A program made the translations under genes and the position numbers. From Larix kaempferi (lineage: Eukaryota > Streptophyta > Pinopsida > Pinales > Pinaceae), in assembly GCA_027924585.1 (NCBI GenBank), contig BSBM01000076.1, forward strand, positions 3,982,501 to 4,046,500: a DNA stretch of 64,000 nt, read 5' to 3'. This document shows positions 22,903 through 35,160 of the stretch, piece by piece. The notes beneath the pieces are model-generated. The model made no database searches. It saw only the letters and a program-made list of their open reading frames with translations, and was not told the origin of the DNA. How positions within the stretch are numbered: position 1 is the stretch's first letter; every line of letters starts with the position of its first letter.

Positions 22903-23655
22903 ACATAGATAAAATTAGGCTACCAGAATGAAGGGGAGTGAAGGAAAGATGTTTTACAATAGTGAAAATAATGCATGCAGCTGCTCACCATGATCCACTT
23001 CATCTAAAATAATGAGAGCTTGTAAACATGAACAATGGCTTCTAAACATCCCTATAAATCCACTAACACTATACAGTAACTTAACCACTCCAGACAAATC
23101 CTTATTAAGTTTCCTTTGTAATGATATTAAAGATATCTTAGTTGCAACTTCTCTTATGCAAAATAAAAAGTAGGACAGATACCCTTCATGTAATGTGTGG
23201 ACTAGCAAAACATTTTAAAGTTTGACTGCTTGATGGAGTTTTTACCTTAGCTGGAAATCATTGTTATTAAAGAATGTTTTCAATGAGAGCCTTGGATTCA
23301 ACTCTTGCTCAACAAAAAAAGCAAAATTGTATTTATACGCTGAGGTGGCCAGTGAAAAAATCATTCCTAGTGTTAGCATTAAAATTCACCTCCTCAAAAT
23401 TTTGACATTTTCACTAATTTTGTGCCAGAAGGAAATACTTATCACTATACTACAATGGTTGCTGACTTTTTGTGAAGATTGTACACGAAATGTGTAAATC
23501 ACATTCATATTTAAGTTGACATGAAAAATATGAAGCATAAGATTCTAACTCCTTGAATGTTAGTGATTGGGCGGAGGAAGTGAAAGGAGCAATTTCACTT
23601 GTATTGTATTGAGTGTTAAAGGTATATTTTGAATGCTTCCCAATATATTAGCAAA
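22903..23655. repeat. 757 bp tandem duplication, copy 2
   Basis: Diverged copy of 22146-22902 in the same orientation. The minus-strand ORF at 22954-23208 (84 codons) shares its core with copy 1, including SVSGFIGMFRSHCSCLQAL. The AT-rich flank at 23690-23795 holds two near-identical blocks AAAATAAGAGTATG..GATTC that each fold on themselves. Confidence 0.8.
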
Positions 23656-26600
23656 ACATGATTATTATCTTATTTTCAAAAATAACAATTAGAAAATAAG
23701 AGTATGTGGATTCTTATTTTCCAATAGAAGTATTAGAAAAGTGGGCTCAAGAAAATAAGAGTATGCAGATTCTTATTTTCCAAAAAAATGAATTAGACAG
23801 AATCTCAGTGTGAGTATCCAACTGAATTAATGAGGTTAAAGAAAGCGTTTATGCCAGGAGTTGGAAGCTCAAGTGCATTATGCACAAAAAACTGATGTCT
23901 CAACGTTGAAGGTTCACATTAACAACATTGCACATTATGAAGAAGTGATTAGGCGCCCGAGACTATCAAGAAAATTTCCACATCATATGCCAAATGACGG
24001 ATGAGCAATGGTGATAATGTGACTATAAAACCACACAACAAACAGCGAGCATCCAAGTTTCAAGCACATGAGATGACACCAATTGTCAATTATCAATATT
24101 AAATGCCATCAAGTTTTTAAGCGCTTAGCATTCATCCTCCCATCACTAGTAAACTTTTAAACAGATTACCAAACATCACGTGTCTTGAAATGCGTCCAAG
24201 TGTAAGTATGGAAAGCACCCAGAGTAGCTATCGTAACAGGGCTCATATATCAGAAGCTATGCACAATGATCGTCAAACATAGCACTTCCATTGATCAAAA
24301 CATTAGCTGAAGGAAGATTTTGGCAGTTAGTGTACATATTGGGAAAGATAAGTGATCATGTATGTAACACGATTCTTCCACAAACTCGTGTTTTAGTCAA
24401 AGTTCATTGTTTCAGGGTTTTTCGTTTTGTCAAGAGGGGAAGCACAATCATTCTTTTGTACCCAGAAAGCATAAGGAGATAGTTTGTTATGTTCTTAGTG
24501 TATATTCTGCAAAATGAAGTGCATGAGAAGACCATGATGCCAAAGGAGATGCCAATCATTTAAAATATGAGTCAAATTTTAGGGTGCCAAAATCCCTGTC
24601 TTTATATATGATGTTGATATGCATTTTGTGTGAGATTTCTCACTATGAATAATTAGGGATAGTCACATACTAAACCTATTTTGTTTCCTATTGTTTTTGT
24701 ATGTAGTGACATCAATCAACAAAAACATTCAACTTAACCTATGAAAGTTTTGATGCGATTATAATGCAAATGAGCCTTTTAAGAAATACATGTTCTTTTA
24801 ATGATAATATCGACCTCTTCTTCAATATGGAATTGATAGATGTTAGAAGAGTAGGTTTCTGAATTCTTTACAATAGTCATTTCAAAGTCAACGTTTCAAA
24901 TCCTTAGCTGGATTCATCTTCAAAACCGAACGAATAATCGAAATAAGAGTTACAATCAAATTAAATTTATAAAAAAGAAAGAGTAAGATTGAGTACGTTC
25001 AGTTCAACTGCCAACTAAAGCTAAATAATAATCAAAAGTTCCAAAATCAAACCTAATAATGAAAATAGCAAATAAACTAAATAATAAAACCAAGATCTAA
25101 AAACAATATAAGTAAATGAATAATTAATTAATAAACTAAAGAACAAACTCTTAAATAATAAAACAAAGAGCTAAGAACAATAAAAAGTAAGTTAATAGAT
25201 AATATATTAAATTTGAAAGCTAGTAAACAATAATTAGAATTTAGGTTAATAAATATAAAACTTAATAATTAATAAAACAAAGTCTAAAACCATAAATAAT
25301 ATATTAAATAAAATCTAGGAATAAAAAGCAACCGAATTCAACAAGTCAAAGTAAAACCCAAGACTTAAATTCCAATTTTTGTGGATACATTACAAGCATG
25401 GAGTTAGGTTTAAGCCCAAAGCTTCAGTATGTTCCCAACGTCAAATTAATCTTCTTAGGTTGTTTCGCTCATGTTAGAAATTGGGATGGAATGAATTGTT
25501 TGAAAGAGTCACCAATAAATAATAGGGAATGTGGGCATGTTTTACAAGCTCACACGAATTCGCAGCAGGTTATGCATTGAAATATATATTTTATGCTCCG
25601 CGATGATTCTCCACATTTGTGGATAGCATACATGGCTCCCTAACCCTATCTCACGTGTCATATACAAGACTGGACACTTAATCGAACAAGCATTAACGGA
25701 TCATTGTCATCTTTCCAACCAGCACCGAATAGAGACAATTACTAGCCATCATTAGGTTAATGATGGCAATTAAGAAATACGAATTAATTGTAATCCATCA
25801 TCCACTTTCCCGATCTACCCACAAATTATATTGACATGCATATATAAGGTATTCATTAACCATTTTTTAAACAAGTTTATACATAAATTCCATATTAACT
25901 AAAAATGGCAATAAAGACCATATTAATCATTCTTTAAGAATACATATATGTATGTCCTTGTTCATAACGTATTGATCAAAACTAACATCCAACTAACATT
26001 TAGTTGACAATTCTAACCATTATTTAACCTACCTTCCATCCCCAATCATGACGTAATATTTTAGATTCCCATCATAACACTGACTTACAAGGTCTATGAG
26101 GAATAGTCCCTTGTAGTCTTACTACACATTGACAACACCAACATGTGTTGGCGTGTAGGTCGTTGATTTAACCACACCTAACCACCACCCTCATTAGTTA
26201 ACGTGGTGTTGGCCTGCTACATGGATGGTAGCAATTGCAGGGGAAATCACGGTGCCTGCGAACTCTGGGGTAGGTTTAACCAGCTCCATTGTTTGACATG
26301 CATGTAATGTAGTGGGAATCTTTTGCATATCATATCAATTTTAAATATGAAGAAGTATGGCAGGATTCTGCTCACTCGGAAAGTTGATGAATAATGCAGT
26401 GCAACAATCACCTTTGATTTCAAATAAGGAGAGATAAGACATATTTACAAGAGAAAAACATAGACTAATAGTCATCAACTCGAAGCTCTGGGCATGAAAG
26501 TGTTGAGGGAAAAGGCGATTACGATCATAGACAATGTCATCATTGTGATGTTCTCCCCTATCAAAAAACCATTTTTCAACAATAAATCGTAGACCATAAT

Positions 26601-26931
26601 GTAAAAGAATATGTTAAGTCCCTTCTCGTGGAACATATCCTGAATAAATCGTAAAATAATCACTTATTTTATGGCAGAGTACTGAAAGAGTAACCATACA
26701 TCTCATTGATCCATCCTTAACCAAAAATGTCCCAAGGTTAAATTGGAACCACACATCTCATTGATTCATCCTTAAATAGAGATTTGAATAGACGATCATC
26801 TAGTCATCTCGTTTACAATCGATTTCCCAATGAAATTCATCCCAACCCGACTAGACATTACATAGGAGCACTACAGTATTCTTACCCTAACCTAAATGAT
26901 CCATAGGATTGGATCTAACAAGTTCAAGGAG
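23656..26931. other. Gene-free AT-rich DNA
   Basis: No convincing coding sequence, LTR or RNA gene. 25010-25330 is dominated by irregular AATAATAAAAC-type words, a degenerate AT-rich low-complexity tract. A weak hammerhead-like string is noted at 26345-26396 among the findings. Confidence 0.5.
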
Positions 26932-26935
26932 CTAT

Positions 26936-27061
26936 ATGCAGTTAACCTCATATACTGTGTGCAATGAACCTTCGTTACAAATGTATGCAATTTATCGACC
27001 TCAAAGGTCGATAAATTGGACAAAGGACCTCATTGCACAAAGTATATGAGGTTAACTGCAT
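26936..27061. mobile_element. 126 bp hairpin MITE with 4 bp target duplication
   Basis: Ends are perfect inverted repeats over 21 bp beginning ATGCAGTTAACCTCATA. The two arms keep pairing through GTGCAATGA and AATTTATCGACCT to a centre TCGACCTCAAAGGTCGA. Flanks are CTAT (26932-26935) and CTAT (27062-27065), a plausible 4 bp target duplication. There is no coding capacity. Superfamily not assignable from this length. Confidence 0.7.
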
Positions 27062-27201
27062 CTATGAACGACCATGTCACCCCAATACACACCGAAATAA
27101 GCAGCTCATTCAACCCATCGATACCCATCCCATAACATAATCACAACATTATAAACACAAATCAATCTGATATTAACAATGAAGAGGGTCAACACATAAC
27201 T

Positions 27202-28241
27202 ATGGTTGAGGGTATGTTGTCCCTTGACCGGATTGTAGATCCATATATGCAACACGTGTCGAATGATAATAATCTTGGGGAAAACAAACCTAAAAATATA
27301 AAACCTAATACCATCTCCAACCCTAATACCATCTCCAATCTGCATATAATGAATATCCCTTGTCTATGGAATAATGGTATTAATGGCGAAACTAAGAGAA
27401 AAATCATTCCAAATACGCCTCTCATTCCTAGAATTTACGGATTACCTAGGATTCATAATATTAGCATTCCCGTGAGCCTATTGTCAATACCATCGGATCC
27501 CCTACCTACCTCTTAGCTAAACTCCTAGCTAGCAAGCTTAAATTTATGGTGGGAAACATAGAATTGCATGTCAAAGATTCGACACATTTTTTAAGCAAGA
27601 TAAAGAATATTAAAGTCAATGATGGTGACATCCTCTTAAGCCTTGATGTGGTACCATTATACAACATAATCCCCATTAATGAAGCAGTGACCGTAATTAA
27701 AAACTTGACAGATCCCCAAATAGCCGAACTAGTAGCGCTATGCCCGTGATCAACATTATTTAGTTTCCAAGGATGCTTATATGAACAATCATGTGGAGTC
27801 GCAATGGGATCTCACCTTTGCTCGGTAGTAGCAAATATCTACTTGGAACATTTTGAGCAATTAGCCATTAGGTCCTCACCTCTCAAACTAGATTTTTGGG
27901 TTAGGTTTGTAGATGATACAAATGTCAAATGGGCACATGGTATGGAGAACTTAAACAAATTTGTGGAACATTTGAACAATCAGTCAAAACATATTCAATT
28001 CACAATGGAATTAGAAGAAAATGGTTCCATTCCTTTCTTAGCCATCCGCATCTCCAAACGAGATGATGGTACCCTAGCCCACCAAGTCTCCCAAAAAGAA
28101 ACCTATTCTAAGTCATACCTCCCTGTCAAGTCCCATCATCACCCATCCCAGAAAATAGGCATGATCAATACCTTAGCTACTAGGGCCTTAAGAATCTCTG
28201 ATAACGAACATATTGAACAAGAAAAAACAACATTTAACTGA
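27202..28241 (+). pseudogene. Penelope-like element reverse transcriptase, broken
   Basis: Recognisable RT of Penelope-like elements. Blocks in order: PRIYGLPRIH (about 27450), PIVNTIGSPTYLLAKLLA (27475 on, in another frame: a frameshift near 27475), LSLDVVPLYNIIPINEA (27633 on; first catalytic Asp), in-frame TGA at 27747-27749, then CGVAMGSHLCSVVANIYLEHFE and the catalytic box FWVRFVDDTNVKW (27894 on). The polymerase would copy RNA primed at a nick made by the linked endonuclease. A frameshift at about 28241 separates the C-terminal linker. RT upstream of GIY-YIG is the diagnostic order of this class, which is distinct from LTR and LINE elements. The true N-terminus is not located. Confidence 0.88.
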
Positions 28242-28244
28242 GAG

Positions 28245-28874
28245 CTTCAAAAATAGGGGCTACAAAGAATGGCAAGTAAAGAATGCTTTTTGCACGGCTG
28301 GGGTGAACCCAAGAACGAAAAGTGAGAATGATATTGAAAGCAAGGTGATGATTATGTATGTGAAAGGAATCTCATAAAGGATAGCTAAAATTCTTAGAAA
28401 GAAAAATATTGGTGCAATCTTCCAACCTCCCCCCACCATTAGAAGCCTTCTAAAATCCTTGAAGGACCCTGTGGACCCAATGTTACAAAAAGGTGTTTAC
28501 ATCACACCTTGCCCATGCATCCTTAAGTACATTGGTGACACTGGGAGATCCTTCCAAGTTCGGTTGGAGGAACATAAAGCGAAAATAATCCGCAATCACG
28601 AAAAATCCTCAACCCTTGCAAAGCATTCTAGCAAAACCAAACACCATAATGCATCGAGGATTCTAAGATCCTAGCTAAGGAAGATTTCTTCACCAGAAGA
28701 TGTGTTAGGGAGGCCATGGAGATTGTTAAAAAGAACAATTGCCTAAATAGGGATGATGGACTTAAGCTTAGCAAATCATGCTTCCCCTCCTTCGATAAGA
28801 TTCTTTACATCCATTATCTCCTTAACCTTGCCCACTATATCCTTAAACCCTTGCCTCTATTATCTAATCCTTAG
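28245..28874 (+). pseudogene. Penelope-like element linker and GIY-YIG endonuclease, broken
   Basis: Continues the RT in another frame: ESFKNRGYKEWQVKNAF, then one in-frame TAA near 28375, then the GIY-YIG domain. Motifs: GVYITPCPC (GIY part), KYIGDTGRSFQVRLEEHK (YIG with the conserved Arg and downstream His/Lys), the HSSKTKHHN region, then after a frameshift near 28660 the C-terminal AKEDFFTRRCVREAMEI and NRDDGLKLS, ending at TAG 28872-28874. The N-R-D-D-G-L block is typical at the end of Penelope-like proteins. The nuclease nicks target DNA for integration. Together with the RT this is one element copy with at least three frameshifts and two stops. Confidence 0.88.
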
Positions 28875-31800
28875 AATTAAAAATAAAATTAAAATGACAT
28901 ATAAAAATAAAAATTAATATTTTAATAGTAATATTTGGATAATGATAATGAATAATTTTAATTATTGAACCTATTTTAATAATAATTAATTTTAATTATT
29001 GCACCATACTCCTTTTAACTAACAATACTATAATTAAAATCAAAATCAAAATTAATAGTATAAAAGGAATATCATATTAATGATAGTTAATTAATAATCT
29101 AATTAATTAATTAATAATATATTTATACTTCGTCAACCATAATATTTATTTATTTTTACACTATTTAAAAATAAATTTATACTTTACTTTTCTTACTTAA
29201 CCGACCTTCATATTGTAACGAGTCACATTAATATTAATCATTATTGGGAAACTCTTGGAAAAAATACACTCTTCTTACCTATCCTGAAGATGGACTGCCT
29301 ATCATAGGTCCAGAATGTCAATGAAACCCTCCTCAACACAATGAATACATATAATTAAAAACTTTAGATCAGGATAATGGGTGACTTATTGATTCGTATG
29401 TTTGTGTGAGATGGCTATTCATTTTGGGGAAAAAATATATTGTAACAATATACAAAAATTCTACTAGTGCATGAACTATTGTTGGGGAATTGTTAGATTT
29501 GACCACTATTTTTTATTATTTAATGAAATAGAGTAAGACAAAAAAGGGTGATGTTTCAACTAATTTTATGATCCATCAATTTGTATTTTGATGTCATCAT
29601 CACTAAGAAAACTAAAAGTACCTTTGTGAAGACATAGGGAGAGGAAGTGCACTATGATTTTTCCTATTTGTTGATGTTGTCATTTTGAAGATATTGAATT
29701 TTCATTGCAGATAGTTTTCAGAATAGTGAAATTTTGAAGTGATGGAATTTAGAAAAAAATGATTAATAATTAGAGATTATTAATGAAAAAAAAATTCTTA
29801 TATAATTAGAAACTAGATTCAAAGATGAATACATTGGTACCAAGTCCAATAAATAATCTTTAAAATTTGCAAGGGTTTGGCCTCTTCGAAGTTGCAGTTT
29901 CTAGAAAAATGTAGGAGACTTTTTAAAAACATTTTACTAGAAACTCTAGTTCGAGAAAATGTCTCGGCCGAGAGTTTTCTACCAACATTTGGCCAAGAGT
30001 TTTAAACTCTCAACTGAGAGTATTTTTTTTTTAAATAGATAGCTCTAATTGAATAAAACCCTCAGTCGATAGTTTAAAACAACATACTCCAAAATGTGTT
30101 TCTCGACTTCGTGTTTTCACCCCTTCACCAAAAGCCATTGTAATTTGTAGGATGACAACAACACCATGGGGTCAAACAATGTCAAATTGAACTAGTTCAT
30201 AGTTATCAAGATAATTTTGGCTTCTCTTCCCATTACAGATATTTTAAATGTGACTTTCGTATGCAAGGTATGATTCTCCTTCATTGCTTCCAACCATTTT
30301 TTGTGCATCGTTTGTTATTCCATTCACACATCGAAACCTAACAATTACGACACCTTTCCTATCCTATTGATTTCCTATTAATTGTACAACCCATTTTTCA
30401 TTCATTTTGCAAACACATTGCACAATACATAAATTTTTTTATGCACTAACAATATTTAATACACTGAATACTCCCAAACATCAGCTTGCCCCCCGTGGGA
30501 TCCAAAATATGAGGCGAATGTCACCTTATATGCAGCCAACCAACACTAAATAAACTGTAATATTAGAAATATAAAAAATTAAATAACATACAATCAACTT
30601 GTTACAAAAACTAGAAACTATATGTCCAACAAGGACAGAATAATACCACCTGAGTATTCTATCACAAATAGTAAAAATAAGCATACACGTTGAGAATCAG
30701 TAGTGTTGAATAATAACAAAGAAGATGTGATAGATATTTGTCACTTCTATGAGAAAATTTGTTCATTGTACCTACCTATAATTACATCATAAGGAAATTT
30801 TTATTGGGGGCTTGTGTCCTCCAATAGGACAGTCTCTTGAGCTTGACTGTCGATTGTCGTTGGATGATGATCGATCCATTGGGATCATGGAACATCATGC
30901 ACTCCTTCCCACATTGCATGCATCAGTGATCGATTCTATGTAAAATGGGACGTATGTGCATGGAGGTTGACAAGGACAAGCTCTGCAGAGTCAAGAGTGG
31001 AAATGGAATAAAGGACACCCTCAATGCCCACATGTGATTCTACTTCAAAGAATCTCTAACTTTAATGAGGAGGTGGAAGTGGGGTGCACCTCTTCTCTAG
31101 GTCACATCACCTTAGTTGTCCTCCAATGCAACTCATACTGTCGAAATTGTAGTCTCTCATGTGGATTTTGTTGTTATGGAAGTGATTGATTGATAGACAA
31201 TACATATTTATTCGTATTTCTCTTCTTTTCTTATGTCAAAACTCCATCCCTTTGTAGGTGGAGGTGCTGAAAACGCTGGTTGGGGTGGCAGTAATATTCA
31301 TATCCGAGATAATATTTGGTGCCTTTACACAAAAATATTACATATTCATGAATTGATTGAAAAAATAAAACTTGATTGCTATCATACCCAAAAGGAAAAT
31401 AGTCATACTAGAAGACTTATTTGGATCCTCTATCAACCACCAGGCCATTGATTCTTCATAGTATATGAAGCCATTCATAACACCTACAACCATTTTAGAA
31501 AAGGTCATTTTCCACTTGATTAAATTTTCTATAGCTATGTGTGAAAGAAATTTTAGAAAAATCATTTATCAATTTCATAACTCTGTTTCTTCACTGATCT
31601 AGTTGTAGAACATGTAAATTTGATTTGCCAACAACTCAATTTTACGATCACACTAAAATCACTTGTCACTGAAAAAAGCCTCAATATTTGGGAAACCATA
31701 ATAATCTCCATAATGCAATAAGTTCAGCCTTGGTATTAGTTCCTCTATCACACCCCATCCAAAGATGAATATGATGATTTGTTTTCACTTGCAGCACCAT

Positions 31801-33217
31801 ACCAACACCACACCAACCACTCAATATTTGTTTTCTCCAACTAACACTCCTTTTTTAAGAAAATATTCCAGTTTAAAATCCATTCCATAAACATAAATAA
31901 ATGTCACTTCCCCTATTGGATCAAACCATATGTGAGAATATCGTCATTCCACTTGAATTTTGAAGTCGCTTATATAAGAAACGGATGGGGATAATTTATT
32001 GTATTTAGTATGTAAATTGTTAATTTTTTAATAAAGTCAAAGTTTTATAAAAAATTAAATATTTTTAAAATATTAAAATATAGATATCTATTTTACAAAT
32101 ATTTGATGTACATAAATAGATTCATTTTATGTATTTGCATAAAATTGTAAGATACAAAAGGTATAAAAAAAATCTACCATCACAAGTGGTTTTACGACTT
32201 TATTACATTGATGTTTGTGACTTGATTACCATTGATACTATGTGATGCTTTTATTTGCGAGTTTATCCCCCATACATGCTATCTGCCTTATTAATCTCGT
32301 AAAGTAAGGATTCCATTAGAAGCTCCCACAAATTCATAATCCATATTAATGTAATTATCTGCTGTTTGTGGTCGACACAAATTTGCCTTCTATTTTCTTC
32401 TTCATTCTCAGATTTTGCAGCTCCTACAAGACTGGGAATAAAATGATTACCTCAATCAATCACATTTATTGAATTCCCAACGAAATTGTCATTAGACCTG
32501 ACCATGACTTGATGAAATCCCCCCACATGATATTCTCATATCCTCCCATGTTTGATTATATGTAGAAGCCCTTAGGTATGCAACCATTATAGTAGCATTT
32601 CATTGTTACAAAGAGGATCGAAATCCAACCCGAGAGTGCTATTAGAAAATGATTTCTAATGCTTAATTATTTTTTTGCTTCTGCTACAAAATCCTGGCCA
32701 TGAAATTAGAAGTGAAAATCATTGTAGCAATTCAAATATTGTTTCACACAGTAATGTTTACCATGAGTTAAGTGTCAAAAGTGGGATTATTAAATGTGAA
32801 TTGTGAAAGTTGGAAATGTATTTTGTTGAAATAAATATAATTAGTTGACTAATAAGTTTGTGTATTTAATGGTTGGATCCAAACTAAAATATTAACATTA
32901 TTAGAAAGTAACCTCATTCCATGTACAACACATTTTAAATAAGTGAAGAGTCATTGACTCCTTACCTTGTGATCTAATTTAGACATAAATTATATTAATT
33001 AAGTAACATTGGCTTGCATAAAATTAAAACAACACCATCATTCCACTAGTAACTATGATCATTTAATTAATAATATCCACCCATTATTATACTTGTAGAA
33101 GGTAGAGTAATTTTGTTTTTGAGAAAATCATTATTGTTGAATTGTTCCACTAGTAAATCATATCCTATGCTTTTATTATTAATATTTTGAACATGATGAA
33201 GCTATTCTCTGTTAGGG
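28875..33217. other. AT-rich DNA without recognised genes
   Basis: Apart from the hammerhead-like motif at 29277-29323, I see no gene, LTR or structured RNA. 28875-29215 is very AT-rich (TTAATAATTAAT words). Short ORFs at 31233-31565 match nothing I recognise. Confidence 0.5.
29277..29323 (+). ncRNA. Degenerate hammerhead ribozyme-like motif downstream of the Penelope-like element
   Basis: On the same strand as the element, 400 bp past its stop. Core CUGAAGA (29284-29290; the variable position 7 of CUGANGA is A), helix II UGGAC (29291-29295) pairing perfectly with GUCCA (29308-29312), then GAA (29313-29315) and UGUC (29316-29319) in place of the expected ACGUC. Helix I is weak. Hammerheads are known in the terminal repeats of Penelope-like elements; this copy is probably inactive. 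Confidence 0.5.
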
Positions 33218-33490
33218 ATTCTTTTTGGATCCTCCTCCCGACCCTGAGCAAGAGGAGAGACAAATGCAATTAGATGAAGCATTTCATCGGGTGGCGAAGG
33301 TTGTCCACGCACAAGATGCACGTCCTCTATTTGACTCAAGGTTTGTCAAGTGAACTGCAATCTTGGATATTAAGATTGGTTTTGCAGCCTCAAAGCATAA
33401 GGTTATAGTTTACTTTGGAAGGGGCCTCATGGGACATTTTACAGGGTTTTGTCCCTCTCCCCGTGCCATAGAAATTTGGCTAACTAAGAA
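33218..33490 (+). pseudogene. Fragment of a plant retroelement ORF, cut by an LTR
   Basis: Plus-strand frame reads FFLDPPPDPEQEERQMQLDE, AKVVHAQDARPLFDSRFVK, then in a neighbouring frame IGFAASKHKVIVYFGRGLMG and GFCPSPRAIEIWLTK, stopping just before the LTR at 33496. The C-P-S-P-R-x-I-E-x-W block resembles the N-terminal region (DUF4283-like) of proteins from plant retroelements; this is recalled, not searched. The remainder is absent. Confidence 0.4.
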
Positions 33491-33495
33491 CTAGT

Positions 33496-33953
33496 TGTTA
33501 GGATATTTAGACACTTAGGAGTTAGTTAATATCAACTTGTTATAATATATCCATTGGGAAAAGTGTGCTTCTTTAGTATGCATTAGTATGCATTTGTAAA
33601 TATCTAATCCGATGGTCACGATATGTTCTAAATATAGAGTAATATGACGGTTCAAGTTCTCTTAGATCATAACTACCTTTGATCTGTGGCTTAACCCCCG
33701 ATTGGTCTATGATATCTATTTAAAGAGCATGGAGGGTCACTTGCTAGTTGATCGATTATGAGAAGCTCATTTGTAACTTTCTTTCGTTTGCATAATAAAC
33801 TGCCTCAAGTAGCTATTTGGCTGGGGCCATGGAGTGTTTCCCTTTCGAGAGTTTAAACCACGTGAAAACATCGGTGTGTTGATATGTGATCTGTTTGTGT
33901 GAGCGGCTTCTCTAGGTGTTCGGTCTTTTGGAATTATCATGTGTAGTTGAACA
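33496..33953 (+). mobile_element. 5' LTR of a copia-type element
   Basis: 458 bp beginning TGTTAGGATATTTAG and ending GTTGAACA, directly followed by TGGTATCAGAGC, the exact initiator-Met tRNA primer site used by many plant copia elements. Inside are a TATA-like TATTTAAAG (33717-33725) and an AATAAA polyadenylation signal near 33792, in the expected order. No matching 3' LTR is in the window, and no gag or pol frame follows, so the element is truncated. Confidence 0.72.
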
Positions 33954-33965
33954 TGGTATCAGAGC
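33954..33965 (+). promoter_or_regulatory. Primer-binding site (initiator Met tRNA)
   Basis: TGGTATCAGAGC abutting the LTR end, a perfect 12-base match to the classic plant retrotransposon site. Confidence 0.85.
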
Positions 33966-35160
33966 CTTTCAAAAGAGCCGCTTTCATTGGGGATCTAGAT
34001 CTTAAACCGGTGTTGCCGAAGTTGTGAAAGGATTTTTTGTTCTGAAATTTATATGCATTGTTTGGCTGTAAGAGGTGTCTCATTGCATCTGGAGCGCCGT
34101 TTCCAGTGGGGAACAATTTTCGTTTCATCGAAAAAGGATTCAGTTTGCCCAAGATACTTGCATTTCATCAGATTTAGAGGTATATTGTTACAGTGACTTT
34201 TTTTTTATATTTAAAATAATTTTCTCATTTTCTTTTTAGATCTAGTATTTTTTTGGTTTCGGGTTGTTACCTTCTCTTTCTGCATATGCTCTTTGCCCTG
34301 CACCTTGTGTGGTCTCGACAAATCAGAAGCATAAGAAAACATGTTTTCTTTACTTTGTATGCTCTTTGCCGTGCACTTTGTGTGACCACGACAAATAAAA
34401 AACAATGAGAAAACATATACAGTCCGGGAAAGCTAATGAGTTCTAACTCCAATTTTGAGGTTTTTGTTTTCCGGTTTATGTGAAGCAATTTGTAGGAAAA
34501 AGGTCTTTTTCTAGCAAGCATAAAGCTCGAGACAAAATAGTAAAAAACAAAAACAAACCCTTCCTCCTTTCCATCTTTTACATACATTTTAATATTAGCT
34601 CACTTGGTTAAAAGTTGTTTTATTTAATAAGAGGTCTTAAGTTCAAGTCTTTTTGTTAGTTACTTTTCTAAAATTACATGTAATTTCTATTTTTCAGTTA
34701 CTTTATTGTAAAAGTGCATCTCCCATAAATTTTAAAAGTGAGTCACTTAAAGTCTCTTAGTTTTTTGCATGCAATATTTAAAGTAACATTATTGTAAAAG
34801 TGAAACTCCACTTATTTTACAAAAGTGGTTCACATAAAACAACATTATTGTAAAGTGAGTTTAAAAGGTTAAGCTTGGGAAGAGGGGGGTCCTTTTTTTT
34901 TTTCAGTTGGGTCATTCCTTTGCTTGCCTCGTATCTTTTGGGTTCACCTGCAACAGGGAATGTTCAGACATGGCAGTTGTTCATTCCATAAGTTCATCTC
35001 TCTTCCTGTTCATTTCAGATGAACCATTCAACATCCAATTTGACAGTTTTTTAGGTATATTTTTCATTGAAGCATAGGTGAAGGCTTCTGAAAGATCCAT
35101 CATATCAACTTCAACATTAGTCTTTATTGCTTAGTTGATATAGATACATAAACTTGTGAT
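33966..35160. other. Internal remnant between two unrelated LTRs
   Basis: No pol domain recognised. It contains two copies of a ~72 bp block (34287-34347 and 34359-34419: ATGCTCTTTGCC.TGCAC, then GACAAAT and GAAAACAT) and three copies of TTATTGTAAAAGTG or its variant (about 34705, 34790, 34846). The left LTR (33496) and right LTR (35173) differ, so this is a join of fragments from two elements. Confidence 0.45.

Noticed and set aside
33210-33345. Exon-like piece with GTTAG acceptor and AAG|GTTTGT donor
   Set aside because: The following sequence continues as retroelement-like protein (GRGLMG, CPSPRAIEIW), so a fragment of a repeat-borne ORF explains it better than a host exon.
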